The notes under the pieces: generated by a model
Told to the model about the DNA's origin: nothing
Databases searched by the model: none
The model's input: only the letters and a program-made list of their open reading frames with translations
DNA from: Membranipora membranacea
Lineage: Eukaryota; Bryozoa; Gymnolaemata; Cheilostomatida; Membraniporidae
Direction: 5' to 3'
Assembly: GCA_914767715.1 (NCBI GenBank)
Contig: OU612074.1
Coordinates: forward strand, 21,438,062-21,502,061
Length of the DNA stretch: 64,000 bases
Shown here: positions 25,981 through 38,800 of the stretch, piece by piece
Layout of the letters: the number at the start of each line of letters is the position of its first letter
Numbering within the stretch: position 1 is the first letter of the stretch
Made by a program: the position numbers and the translations under genes

Positions 25981-28900
25981 TACATAGTTACCTTTGCCAT
26001 GGATATTTCGAATTCAATAACGTCATCAACGTCTTTGTCAACAGTTTCAGGATCAGCTTTGAGAAACAGTGCAACCTCTTTAATAAATAATTTGTATGCT
26101 GCTAACTCCTTAGCGAATTCGGGTTCAAGGTAGTACTGCCTGTTATACAGACCTAGATAGAACTCATCCAGCTACAAGGGCAATAAACTCACTAGGAAAT
26201 CTTTTTTCGCAAATAGATATTCTGGTACAATCTTAATTCACAGGTTTGAATACAAAATAAACGAGCCACACCATCAAAAAAAGCTCTTGTTTTGATTATC
26301 GCTGCATAGATAATGCAATCATGGGTTTAATATTCACATAAAATCTGAAAATAGTATGGTTTGTATTATGATAACAGAAAAATAATCAGCATTCTCATCA
26401 GAATTTTTTTTAAACTTTTATGGGCAGTTCATTTATTCCTCTAGGGGAAAATTTTCTGAATAGTGCCGAAAAAAAGGAAATAAAAATAGCTTGCGAATGG
26501 ATTGTGAATGGTTTCCATAAAACAGCCATATTTTTTAATCTCCCATAATTGTATTTTGCTCACCTGGACTATATTTTTTGTGTTGTCTTTGTCATCTGCA
26601 GAAACCCAAATGTCCAGCAGATACCCGTTGTTCAACAACCTCAGTTTGGTGAGAGTATCTAGTAAATCAAAATCCTCGGCTTTCCACTTTGGATCAATCA
26701 TCGGCCAACCACCTAGCTTCGCTTGCAGCTTCAGCAGTGGGGCAACTCCCAACTTCTCTATTTCATCTAAAGATAATCAATCAACATGAATATTTATACT
26801 TTACGTTTTTCTTGATGTTATAGTTTTTTTCTAGCTTGATTATTACAAAGAAAAAATTTGATTGCACAGACAATGTAATATGTCATGGGATTGTTTAGTA
26901 TAAATGAGTCTTCAAGCTGTAGCTGAATTATTCTACGTCTCAAAATCCTTTGAGGAAAAGTGGCCTACCTGTATCCTTACAAGCATCAAAGAGATTTCTG
27001 GCTTTCTTTACAGAATCAGGGTCCAAAGATATATTATCTTCTTTCAAAAACTCTGAAGTAAAAAATTAATATTTATGAAATACCAAACAACAAAACACCA
27101 GAGCTTCAAAATTTTTCATTTCTCTTATGTAATCGCCAGTCAGAGATATTTTTCTATTTTCAGGACCAATCTTGCCAAACTCAAAGAGGGTTTTCTTAGT
27201 CATCAATGATAACTTATAATGTAATTGATGTGTGATCAAATATAATGTGGCTCCTCAAAAGTAATATAATGAGAATACTTTGGAGTAGTCATTAAGCTGA
27301 AAATGTGTCATCGTCACATTGCTGATTGAAATGAGGGTATATCTTCATTGTCTTAGTCAATTTGATGTGTTTTACCTATGATTTTAAGCGCTCTTTCATT
27401 GTCCAGCTTGGAACCCACTGAATAGGATGCCCTGTGTTCAGGAATTTTTGTTCTAGCAATCCATCCTCCGCATGCATATTCATAAAAGTCCTCACACGGA
27501 TCAGTGCTGGAATTCAGGTTTGACAGTATGGTGTTTGCTACAACAATATAAAATGGTTGAAAGCAAGAGAGAAAGATCAGCATGTCCTAAAACTGTGAAC
27601 ACATGAATTCAAATTTAGAGAGAGGTTTCGGATTAAGGAATAGGATATAGGATATAGGAAGTTTTGAATCCGCTACCATAATTGATCATTACCTAATGTT
27701 GTCTGACCATCACATATTATGAGTCGATATTAAACCCATTATATACAGCCACCGTTCCAATTATGATGCAGTGGAAAACAAAAAACTCGATCATATACCA
27801 CAAGATATTGTATCATAGGAGGTATATGGCTATGAATGATTCGAGTATATCTTAACACATTGTAGAGCAATATCACAATGGAACTTGTTCCTGAAAATCC
27901 ACTATCGAACATCAGTTCTTAAAGACCAGTTTAAATTCTAATAATTCTCACCTGTTTTCACACACACCTCGGTTTTACAGATGTTCAATTCATCTTTCAG
28001 CTGATCTTCCTCTACTCAAAACGTGATAGAAAACACGGTTAGATAACACAAATAGGAAGTATTTAAATTACATTGTGTAGCGTCTTTTTGCTATAGAGTA
28101 AGAGGTGGAACGGCTAGGCCGAAATGAGTACGGGTCAAGCAACGGCACTGCGTTTCATACCAAAGAATTGTCTGACAATTCTGTACAATTCTAGAATTGT
28201 CAGAAACTGACCTATATATCAATACCCAACCAGCAACCATTATTGTGTAATTAACCCTGCCTGCTAAATAAATTACTTTCATTATTGGTATTGTATAGCC
28301 ATAGTATAAGCCTTTACAGTTCTAGTTAATATCATACAATTGGATATGCTATAATCAATAGATATTGCTGTGCAAGGTAGCATCAAAATCTATATTGTGG
28401 GAGGCCCAGGTTCAGATCAGAGCTTTGCTACTAATAAAAATGTACAACATCGCTCCCCAGATGAGCGAGGAATTACTTTGTATCAACTGTCCTACATGCC
28501 TAAGTGGAGAGAAGTGATATGTGAATGAGGCCATATTATCCACAGAACCACTGACTACTGAAAATATGCTGACTGATGCTAAAAAAACTCAAACTTGGTG
28601 TCACAGCAAGTAGTATGAGTGCTGATTATTGGCATAGTCTAAACTACGCCCCTTGTGATTATTGAGAGTGAATGGCTTTCAGCTATTTCTATTTGTTGGC
28701 CAAAGATGCTCTGAGCATGGAGTTAGCTCTGAATGTTATGGTATGTGGGCTGAGGGAGGCAAAGGTAAATCATCTATCGTAAGCCTGGTATATATTCATT
28801 ACCTGTCTACAAAGGAGCTTTTGATGTTATACTATATCATTCTCAGCCATCTCAGTTATACGGTGTACAGGAAGCAATTCTGGCATAGTTCTCTCTCACT

Positions 28901-31900
28901 CTTGGATGGTAGTTCCCTAGTAGGTGTTGGCACTAGTACAGATAGTATTAAAATGTTAGACTAGTGGCAACACCGTTTAATGTAATAAATTTTAATCTGT
29001 CAGCTTGAGTGCCACAAGCAGGGAGATTGGCCAATAACAGGCATATTTACATAACTACCTTGATATCCTTCTTGTCAAAATTTTTAATTGTCCAATTAAG
29101 TATAATTAACACTGTTTGTTAATCCTTCACACACATTCCATTGCACTTGTAACAAGTCATCATGACACACTTGTGGAATCAGAGAGACAGGAGTCATTGT
29201 AAGCTGACCTAACTTCCTGTCTTTTGCCGCTGCTAATGAATGCCGTGAATTTTTAATTTCGCGAATAATCATTTTTATAATGATGGTTGTTTGGGTGTAA
29301 GTGCAATCATGATCATTCTTTGATGGAAGAGTTAGGGGGCGGGAAGTTGTAACATTTTATGCAAAATACTAGATAATTGTCCAAATTCCATTTGTATATT
29401 TTTATCAAATTATTTCACCAAACTCTGCTTCAAAGCTCATCATTGTACAGAGTTATTATGGCAAGAATGAGATTGCCTCGCAAAAAACCTTAAATTCTCT
29501 GGCGCCCTTATTCTCCAGTATTTGCAAAAAATTTTCATTGATATTCCGCGCTTCTTGGTCAACTTCAAGAGTTGAGCCAGCATTATATAATAATCTGTGT
29601 GTTTATCCACAGGTTTGTCCATTTTTAAATCTAGAGGTACCTCATAAGTTCTGTGAAGGTCGCCTATGAATGCCAGTGTAAACAAAATTAACATTCTTAC
29701 TGGCTTATCTTGATTATGACTTCATGGTTAAATAACTTGGATACCAACAATACATCCAATTATGCTTGGCTAAGATGTTGATGTTAATTGAAAGGTAAAC
29801 AATTGACAGATGACACTGTGAGAATCTTGTTCAAATTCAATAATAAGCTAATCTCATTGAAAATGATCAGACAGATCAAACTGTACACTGTAGCCATTAA
29901 TTGCATGCATCAAAGAGTTTGGTATGTTAAAGGTTCTATCAACCTGAAATTCCAATCATTTCAACAAATTCAGATTAGGGGCTTGCAGGGCCATTACAGC
30001 TGTTAAATTTTAAAACGATAAATTATTGCCTGGACAGCCTTTTGGCAGATAATCTTCCAAAGCTCTCAGATTATTATTATCGGCTGCATTGATAAATTTA
30101 GAATTTACAGTGACCACCAGACATTCTGTACAAACGAGTTCTATTGTGTCATTGAATGACAGGCCTGTTAGATTTACTCTTGCTTCTCTCTACCCATATA
30201 CCATAAAATTCAATTAATGGCTACAATGCACTGTTTAATCTGCCCGATCATTTTCAATGAGATTAGCTTATTGAATTTGAACAAGATTCTCACGGTGTCA
30301 TTTGCCAATTGTTTACCTTTCAATTGACATCAACATCTTAGCCAAGCATAATTGGATGTATTGTTGGTATCCAAGTTATTTACCCATGAAGTCATAATTA
30401 AGATAAGCCAGTCAGAATATTCATTTTGTTTACACTGGCATTCATAGGTAACCTTCACAGAACAGATAAGGTACCAGTAGATTTAAAAATGGACAACCCT
30501 GTGGGTAAAGACACAGATTATCAAATAATGCTGGCTCAACTCTTGAAGTTGACCAAGAAGCGCGGAAAATCAATGAAACCTTTTTGCAAATACTAGAGAA
30601 TAAGGGCGCCTGAGAATTTAAGGTTTTTTTGCGAGGCAATCTCATTCTTGACATAATAACTCTGTTCAATGATGAGCTTTGAAGCAGAGTTTGGTGAAAT
30701 AATTTGATAAAAATATACAATTGGAATTTGGACAATTATCTAGTGTTTTGCATAAAAATGTTACAACTTCTCGCCCCTCACTCTTCTGACAAAGAATGAT
30801 CATGATTGCAATTACACCCAAACAACCATCATTATAAAAACGAATATTCGCGAAATTTAAAACTCACCGCATTCATTATCAGCAGCAAAAGACAGGAAGT
30901 TAGGTCAGCTTACAATGACTCCTGTCTCTCTGATTCCACAAGTGTGTCATGGTCACTTGTTACAAGTGCAATGGAATGTGTATGAAGGATTAACAAACAG
31001 TGTTAATTATACTTAATTGTACAATTAAAAATTTTGACAACAAGGATATCAAGGTAGTTATGTAATTATGCCTGTTATTGGCTAACCTCCCGCTTGTGGC
31101 ACTCAAGCTGACAGATTAAAATTTATTACTTTAAACGGTGTTGCCACTAGTCTAACATTTTAATACTATCTGTACTAGTGCCAACACCTACTAGGGAACT
31201 ACCATCCAAGAGTTAGAGAGAATATGCCAAAATTGCTTCCTGTACACCGTATAACTGAGATGGCTGAGAAATATATAGTATTACATCAAGAGCTCCTTTG
31301 TAGACAGGTAATGAATATATACCAGGCTTACGATAGATGATTTACCTTTGCCTCCCTCAGCCCACATACCATAACATTCAGAGCTAACTCCATGCTCAGA
31401 GCATCTTTGGCCAACAAATAGAAATAGCTGAAAGCCATTCACTCTCAATAATCACAAGGGGCGTAGTTTAGACTATGCCAATAATCAGTACTCATACTAC
31501 TTGCTGTGACACCAAGTTTGAGTTTTTTTAGCATCAGTCAGCATATTTCCAGTAGTCAGTGGTTCTGTGGCTTATATGGCCTCATTCACATATCACTTCT
31601 CTCCACTTAGGCATGTAGGACAGTTGATACAAAATAATTCCTCGCTCATCTGGGGAGCGATGTTGTACATTTTTATTAGTAGCAAAGCTCTGATCTGACC
31701 CTGGGCCTCCCGCAATATAGATTTTGATGCTACCTTGCACAGCAATATCTATTCATTACAGCATATCCAATTGTATGATATTGACTAGAACTGTAAATGC
31801 TTATACTATGGCTATACAATATCAATAATGAAAATAATTTATTTAGCAGGCAGGGTTAATTACACAATAATGGTTGCTGGTTGGGTAATGAAATATAGGT

Positions 31901-32614
31901 CAGTTTCTGACAATTCTAGAATTGTACAGAATTGTCAGACAATTCTTGGGTATGAAACGCAGTGCGGGTATTTCTAGATATTTTGATACCAGTCATTACA
32001 GGTGTGAGTGATTATCGTGAGAAAGCACCACTTTACCAAGTACAGCAGTTATAGCATACGATTATACTCTGTTCCATTCATAACATGCTTTAGAAACCGT
32101 ATTATGAAGCCAAATCTATTTTTTTAAATGATAATAGAATGAAAACTTGTCTTCACAGTGATATATAATATATTTAAAATGGAGACGCTTTCCCGTATTC
32201 TTCAGGGATAATTAAAGAGAAATATGATGCTGCTATCCCAAGTGCAAAGATACAAAGCGGGTGGCCTTATGCAAAAATTCAGAGCTGCTGATCATGTTTG
32301 AGAAAGTGTGTTGACCAACCAGCTAGTGCTTGGTTACACAACTGTATGACCAAATATAAAGGTATAGATACCTGCATTTATTGATCTTATACATGGTGCA
32401 ACCCTATATACAGTTGTATGCTGCTGAAATGTAAATCGCACTGTTGAATTTGTTTATACAACCTTCATTATCGGCTTGGAATTCGACTACATGGCAATGC
32501 ATTGTTGTGTATTAGAATTGGAAAATAAAACTTACCTTGTATAGTCTGCGGAGATGAATATTTCGCTTTACCTAGGCAGATTAGAACTAAGACGAAAATC
32601 TTTAATCTTTCCAT
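19321..32614 (-). CDS. Secreted M13 (neprilysin/ECE) family protein, predicted catalytically dead
   Basis: Nineteen exons (minus strand): 32614-32536, 28011-27952, 27537-27376, 27052-26969, 26766-26564, 26171-25992, 25450-25361, 25061-24834, 23753-23625, 23257-23159, 22914-22837, 22667-22564, 22161-22103, 21498-21447, 21177-21110, 20773-20643, 20350-20186, 19694-19618, 19420-19321. All are bounded by AG/GT and in phase, giving 715 residues. Exon 1 encodes a signal peptide ([15 protein letters not shown]) where most M13 proteins have a membrane anchor. Family marks: [12 protein letters not shown] (61-72), [54 protein letters not shown], and a terminal CRVW. The zinc motif HExxH is replaced by FPMTS (549-553), and the third zinc ligand, Glu of GENIAD, is Thr611. 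Asp615, a His-Pro at 677 and Arg683 remain. It should fold as a peptidase but not cleave; I infer a binding role. Confidence 0.9.
20186..20350 (-). other. M13 exon 17: third zinc ligand lost
   Basis: The exon begins [16 protein letters not shown]. In the family this reads GENIADNGG, with Glu as third zinc ligand; here it is Thr. The Asp that orients the zinc-binding His remains. This is independent support for loss of metal binding. Confidence 0.9.
21110..21177 (-). other. M13 exon 15: zinc motif replaced
   Basis: This exon encodes [17 protein letters not shown]. In active M13 enzymes the same place reads NFG.IG..GHE.THAFDD. The flanking residues are all conserved, so the alignment is unambiguous: both zinc-binding His and the catalytic Glu are substituted by Phe, Ser and Pro. 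The splice sites and phase are normal, and nothing suggests an error at this point. Confidence 0.9.
24653..24808. repeat. CCCTTAA heptamer array in M13 intron 8
   Basis: About twenty imperfect tandem copies of CCCTTAA (complement TTAAGGG) lie in the intron just after exon 8. They degrade at the right end into CCCTAA/CCTAA units. The unit is one base longer than the animal telomere hexamer. Confidence 0.9.
25927..25973. repeat. (TA)n microsatellite in M13 intron 6
   Basis: An uninterrupted TA dinucleotide run directly downstream of exon 6, less than 20 bases from its donor site. Confidence 0.95.
26405..26485. repeat. Short dispersed repeat, copy 2
   Basis: Resembles 10495-10575, including GAATAGTGCC followed by an A-rich run. 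It lies in the intron after M13 exon 5. Confidence 0.55.
28146..31965. repeat. 3.8-kb near-perfect palindrome in M13 intron 1
   Basis: The left arm (28146-29903) and right arm (30211-31965) are inverted copies of each other along their whole length of about 1.76 kb, with scattered substitutions and very few indels. A spacer of about 307 bases separates them. The symmetry centre computed from the inner and outer ends agrees to within a few bases (about 30057). Neither arm has a recognised coding domain. An open stretch of about 60 codons (LHRT..DLKMD..LTKKRG) occurs in both arms, but the right copy has a stop and the differences are mostly amino-acid changing. The structure sits wholly inside intron 1 and leaves its splice sites untouched. 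Confidence 0.92.
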
Positions 32615-33175
32615 TCAGACTTTTTTTTTTTCACAAGTGACTTGTTGAGGGCTGCAGAAGATTGTATGGGTTAAAATAAGTTGCAGGTTACTTATATGCT
32701 GCAATAACTTCAAAACATGAGAAAAATGTGCTCCTGTGGTTCCGAGATGATATGTCCTTAACCCTGGGTGTCAAAATCATAGTTACCTACAGCAGTGACA
32801 TATATTCGCCTTGTTTAGATTCTTTTAACCTTCGACAGATCCATTAAAGCAGCCCTGGAGGTGGGTAACACACATTGGCAATGTCTGCTGTAGATGTAAC
32901 ATCTGCTGAAGATGTCAGAAAGCAGGCCAAAACCAGCCAAAGTTGGAAAAAAGGTCTGAATTAATCAATATTTTTAGATTTTTCTACGTAAGCATCACCA
33001 GCTTTAAGATAAAAACAACCAATTGCACTAGAACATAAATGTATAATGTTCATGTTGATTGCATATCAATACAATCTTGAATTGTGTTGTATCAGAATGC
33101 TTTTGAGGAGCTTTTATATGAACTTGGATTCCTCATGGTTATATTGATAGCCAAACCTACCATCTAGCATAGTTG
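32615..33175. other. 5' flank of the M13 gene
   Basis: Upstream side of the M13 start codon. An A tract (complement of 32620-32631) lies immediately 5' of the start codon. No clear TATA element can be assigned. Confidence 0.4.
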
Positions 33176-33584
33176 TTTTAAACCACTGCTGACACAGCTG
33201 GGTTTTGCCAACCAAAGCCACTAGTCAAAAATTTAAATAGAGAGTTTAGGCTTCAAACAACTAGCCAGTATATTTGAATGGAGTTATATGAGCTCTCAAA
33301 ATGTAGGGAGTATCTTCTTCCCCAGCCATCCACCAATAGTGATGACAAATGTTGTTGTTGACCAATCAAGTGCCTTTTAAAACTAGCTGAGATCCAACAC
33401 AAATAAGAATGTTGGATCTCAGCGAGATTTTAAAGGCACCTGATTGGTCAACAACAACATTTGTCATCACTGATGTTGGATGGCTGGCTACTGGCTAGAT
33501 GTTTTGATGCCACAATCTTCTGTTTAAAGTTTTGGCTGGTGGCTATGCTGGGCAAAGCCCAGCTTTGGCAGCAGTGGTTTAAAG
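33176..33584. mobile_element. Fold-back (hairpin) MITE-like element
   Basis: The two halves are inverted copies. AAACCACTGCTG near 33179 pairs with CAGCAGTGGTTT near 33581. A very good inner hairpin of about 80-base arms (33322-33398 with 33411-33486) surrounds a 12-base loop. The outer parts of the arms are more diverged and the left arm is longer. No coding capacity is present, as expected for a non-autonomous element. Confidence 0.8.
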
Positions 33585-35555
33585 TCTTAGCTCTGAAACA
33601 TTGAAGAAAAACTACCTCTCTTGCCTTCAAGCAAAATAAGCTGCGATTTTCATGGGACATTCGTAAACTCATTCCCAACAACTGGCCTTGCAGGATCACC
33701 AGACGTCACATCCGCTTATTGCTAGTCTCGAATCTCGATAAATAACCATCTTTTTACCCTATGCGGTTCACAGCAGCAAAATGAAAAAGAACCTGCAATT
33801 AGGTGAACGGTATTAAAATTCAACTCTTGTGCAGGAGTTCATAAAATTCCTGAATACAACAATGCTTTTTCGCAAAAAATATAAAACTGGTCAATCCCCT
33901 TGGCTTGAGGGAGGCACTTGTGACCTGTTATCTTGAATTTCTAACAGACATTATCGGCATATGGTACAGATCATCATGTTTGGTATAATAGGACTGTCAT
34001 AGGTCAAGACACATCAAACATAAATATTAGTTTCATGAGATGCAGTCACAAACTGGTGTTAATGTGTTATCATCTGTAGATAAGAGAACATTATCAACAG
34101 ATGGCCATCTGCATAACCCTATTCTATTCTTTACAAAAAAACTGTTATGAGTTGATACCAGAAATAACATAATTATTGAAATCTATATCTGGAAGATCAT
34201 AATTTCTTGTGACAAACCATGGTCTTCCATATATATCCAGTCCCTAATAGCATTCTAGGAATGCCTATGTCATCAATGCTGAACACATTTACAAACCACT
34301 TGGTGCATGCAGAGCTATGAGGCATGAGGCATGAGCTGTTCTCCGCTTGACTCTCCCTGGTCAATATCACTATCAGAACCTGAACTTAACTCATTGTGTT
34401 TGCAAACATGCACCTTAAAATTGCGCATGATGTATATTTTACCATAGGCCTATGACATCTTCTTTGTGGAAATAAAAGCCTAGTTTATCAGTGATCTACA
34501 TGCACAGTCAAGATCAAGAGATTCAATATGTTTTTAGCTTGTTGCAATTAAGTAAACAAAATGTATTGATTGTTATAACTATATACGTAGCATCTTGTAT
34601 GAATGTATTTGTGTTCCTCCTAAAATCAGCAATGTGATGAACTGGAGTGAATTCCACTAGGGAAAAATAGTGAGCAGTAAAATACACAGGAGTAAAATAT
34701 AAAGTGATAAAAATATTACTAAACATTATGTTAAAACTATAGTATTTACAAAAAAGTATTGGGTAGCTTCTCTTTCCTCCAGAGTCTGGGTCGCAAGCGG
34801 CACCTGAAAATGTCGCCCACTCTTCCTTATACCTGTCTTACATTCAAGGCCAAACTAACATACTACAGTACAGGGGTGGGAAACTCAAGTTAGGGAAAAT
34901 TGTCAACTCACTTCACATCTACCTCAGTTTTGGAAGTCTTGACTCCACTCCACTCTACTCTTTGACTTTTTTCTCTGGCCTACTCTACTCTGTTGTTTAA
35001 TACATACCATGATTATTCTCATAGAGTGTTGACTGTGAGCTACTCGAGTAGACAAGAGAGTTATTATATGTTAGTATTTTGCAATGTTTGCTTGCTCATT
35101 CACCGTTCCCTTAGTTTCATGTTGCTTGGTAACATTGCAATTACCATTTGTTGCCTTATATTTTGCAATGTGATATGATTAATCATTAATTGATATACGT
35201 TTAAATATTACTGATCAATGCACCAAGGTACCACTAAAGAGCATTTTTTACAATAGTCGCTATATCTACTGAGAGTAGAGTTCAGTTGTGGTACCTGGTG
35301 ATGGAGACGGAGATGTTTGCCCGCCCCTACTATACAACCCTATTTCTGGCGTTGCATGTTTATATTGTCTTTAGATAGATAATTCCGAGAGACTGCACTG
35401 TTTAGTGTGCAATTTGGCATCAGGATGTACGATGCAGAAGCAGCCGCTTTGATGATTCTCAAGCTTATCGGGTTTATACTGAGGAGTGAATGTCTAATAC
35501 GCAGGGCTGGCGTAGCTCAGAATTGATATAATTCTGTTGTTATAAATCAGACTGA
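33585..35555. other. No gene recognised
   Basis: AT-rich sequence with short frames only. No splice-linked coding pattern is visible. Confidence 0.35.
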
Positions 35556-35800
35556 GCATGCTACTCGTCACACCATGCCTCTCCGGTGTCAACAAGCTAC
35601 GGACAGCAGATCTTGTTCTGTGGATAGCCATAACCAGCAAACTTCAGGTGGATGTCAAGGGTAACACCCAAGAGTTTTGCAGAATGACAATTCGGTCCTC
35701 AATTCTGATAGGTGCGTCCAGGTTAACATCCAGTTGTGGAGTAAACACCATGAGTTGTGCTTTGCCTGCATTGAGACACTTGAAGTTGTCTGTGCCTCAG
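35556..35800 (-). mobile_element. Non-LTR reverse transcriptase relic
   Basis: The minus strand reads LNAGKAQLMVFTP, then, after a frame change, LGVTLDIHLKFAG, and then RTRSAVRSLLTP. This is the typical segment after the catalytic core of CR1/Jockey-group reverse transcriptases, where LN..KT..M is followed by LGV.LD..L.F. Only about 80 codons remain, with frameshifts. Confidence 0.7.
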
Positions 35801-38800
35801 CTGTCTGCATTGTATTATATTGTATTGTCACTGATCTATTATGACCTGATTTGCTATGTACTATGACATCATTTTCATCACTGTGGTGTATATTGTAATG
35901 TTGTCTGCATATTTAAAGGGATAATACGCTTCTGATCTCTGTTTGGCAGCCAATGGAGCGCAGAAAAATGTATGTACATACATAAACTCCTTATTTATAA
36001 TTCAAAACCCCTTGTTCTGCTCAAATGTGCATTCTAAATTGTAGTTGTGCATCTCCAACAAGAAATAAGACAACTAACAGAATTGCTCGTGAACTGAAAA
36101 AAGCTGATTTTGTGAGCAGTTGTGTGCTCCTACCTCTTGGTTAGTGTCTCAATTAGACAGATACTCATGAGTACGCATGTGCAATAATGATGACCTTTGG
36201 ACTTTAGCTTGTTATTTTCTAACAGCCCAGCTTTACACTTTTATTACCATAACCGGATATGGTAATAAAATTGTGTATGAACAGCAGTAATCTAATGACC
36301 AAATAAAGTAACAATACAAATAATATAAAATACAATCCTCTACCCATGAAGATAAACATTATTGACTTTAAAGTCATTACTACTTCAAGTAATTATACGA
36401 CAGATTACAGTGTGACGTCAAACAATTTGCTATTTTAAAAGGTTCGCATTCAACATTATTCACATCATATTCAATACACATTTAAAACTATTTTGATTGC
36501 TGTGAAAGTGAAATCTTTGAAAATTTAATTGTTTAAAAAGGTTTAATCATTTAGAAAGTTCATCACAGGAGACTTATTGCTGTCTCATAAGGATTAGTTA
36601 GCACAAGAGCCAAAAACCTCATTCAGAAAGATGTGTGTGCGTGTGTGTGTGTGTGCCTGCGTGCGTGCGTGCGTGTGCGTGTGTAGATTTGTTTTACGTA
36701 TGAATGTATGCAGGAAATTTAAATAATTTTATTCAATAATATTACATACTGTTAGCTTTATCATTCCAACTATTATTGCCATCCCATGCTACTGCCCAGA
36801 TGAGTTTTGTATTGGCAAATTGTAAGAGGTTTATAATAAGCAAACTGGCAATGAATGTTTTGTCACCATTTAAGGAAATGGTTTGCCAAATCGACTTGAG
36901 ATTAAATGAGGTTTAGAATCTTCACAGACGGAGTGGAAGTTTTGACTGAGCTGTGGGTTAAAGTTCTCATGATTACAAAAGCATTAAATTTAATGATGTG
37001 TATTCCGAAGAAACATGATTTCCTAAGCTTTGTCTTTCATCCAGCAAAATGAGGCTTCTGATTTCAAATTTTCTTGGCTATGCCACCAGATGACTTCCTA
37101 AAGGCAAAGGACGAAACCTTCACAAGTAAACCTCTATATCTGTTATCCATGCAATCACATATAATCTAGTTTGCATTAAAAGTTTGATGTAAGTTTAGGC
37201 TATGGAGAAAATCAATTTACTTTTAATTACACTATACCTTTCATCATTAATCACATATACATATGCTTATAGTGATACTACTAATCCATGAGGGCCAAAG
37301 AGGAAATTAAACTGTGATTAAAACATATCAAGTGACGAGAGGGAAATATTTTGAGAGAACAATCATAATAGTTTGTATATAGGATACATATGGGTAAAAT
37401 AAATAATTGACACACTGGACATATCTTACTAGGATGAAAACAGGACAAAGGAAGAAATGTCTGACAGCGTGAAATTTCTGAGATCCAACATTTTCCCCAG
37501 TCAATAGTAAAATGGACAGGTAAAAGTCTAGGCTGATGGTAACCTGACTGGTAACCTGACTGGTATACCACTCACCATGCACATGCACAAATTATCCGTT
37601 ACATGACCAGAAAAGCTATAGCTCAATTTGCTATGCCGCAGACAAGTTGATGGCAAATTAAAGATCATATTCTGTTTATACTATGTTGGTGAAAGAACTG
37701 AAAAGGTCCCTGGGTGAACTCAGCTCTAGTTGACTCTTTTCACTATTTAATAGCAATATTTTGTGAAAATTAGGGTGAAGCTATCATTGATGATGACATA
37801 TTGCTAGGCTGCTTTTGCCCAAGTAGTTTTGCAAAATTTCAATTTAAACGAGGGACTGTTGCTTAAGAAACTCTGCAAAACAACCAGGAAATCATAGAAA
37901 TTGCAAAACACCTGGTAAATCATCCCAACATTTTATTTCCCTCAAATTCATCACTATCCTAGCTTATCTTTAATCACTCAAACCTGATAATAATCCAAAA
38001 AAACAGTTAATTATCAACAACGGCCTCTCCTGAAGGGAAAAATGGTCTCACTGTTGACGATTATGTTTCTACCTTTTGTGACACAATCCTGATGGTCACT
38101 CATTTTGACATCAATAGACTGAGAATGGAACCAAGACAATCACTTTTCCATTCAATTTTGATCATTGAACACGTTGAGATACCTAACTATTATCTGCATA
38201 AAGCGCCACCCTTTGCGATGCCTGTTGACTGGATCCCATTCTTACAAGACAGGATAAGGAAATAAGATGTTTTCTCTAGGAGCCTCAAACAGATTGCACA
38301 TGACAAAAGGGAAAAATCTATGATCTGTTGAAAATAGCTGTCGCGAAATGTATACATTAATCGGCTAGGGGAGGCTGTATTTTGATACTTTACATGGCCT
38401 GTTTTGAATATGCATCAACGTAGTATGTTCTACATAGGTTCTGCAAAATTGGTAAGAATGCATTTTTTTAAAGTGAGAAAAGACTTGCAAAATAACTTGT
38501 GTATCTAAGGATTTAGCGAGAAGAGATCCGAATTTCAGAATACTGAAGTTGTGATTGCAAAAGCATATGACAAAATTATAAAATCCAGGTATGTAATTAC
38601 CAATACTATATACACTATAATGAAACCGTAATAAAATTTTCAAATTAGATAGCTATCACTAAGCTACCTTATATGACATAGTATCAAGTAGGAAAAAGGA
38701 AATATGAAGTGCAGTTAGATTCCTTTGTGGCGTTGAAAATCGGAAGCAAATTTCGCTAAAAAATAATGGTACCTCATACCCCTATAGCAGATAGCCTACC

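Noticed and set aside
28662-28964. 100-codon gene in the left arm of the large palindrome
   Set aside because: The frame is not preserved in the right arm, so there is no sign of selection.
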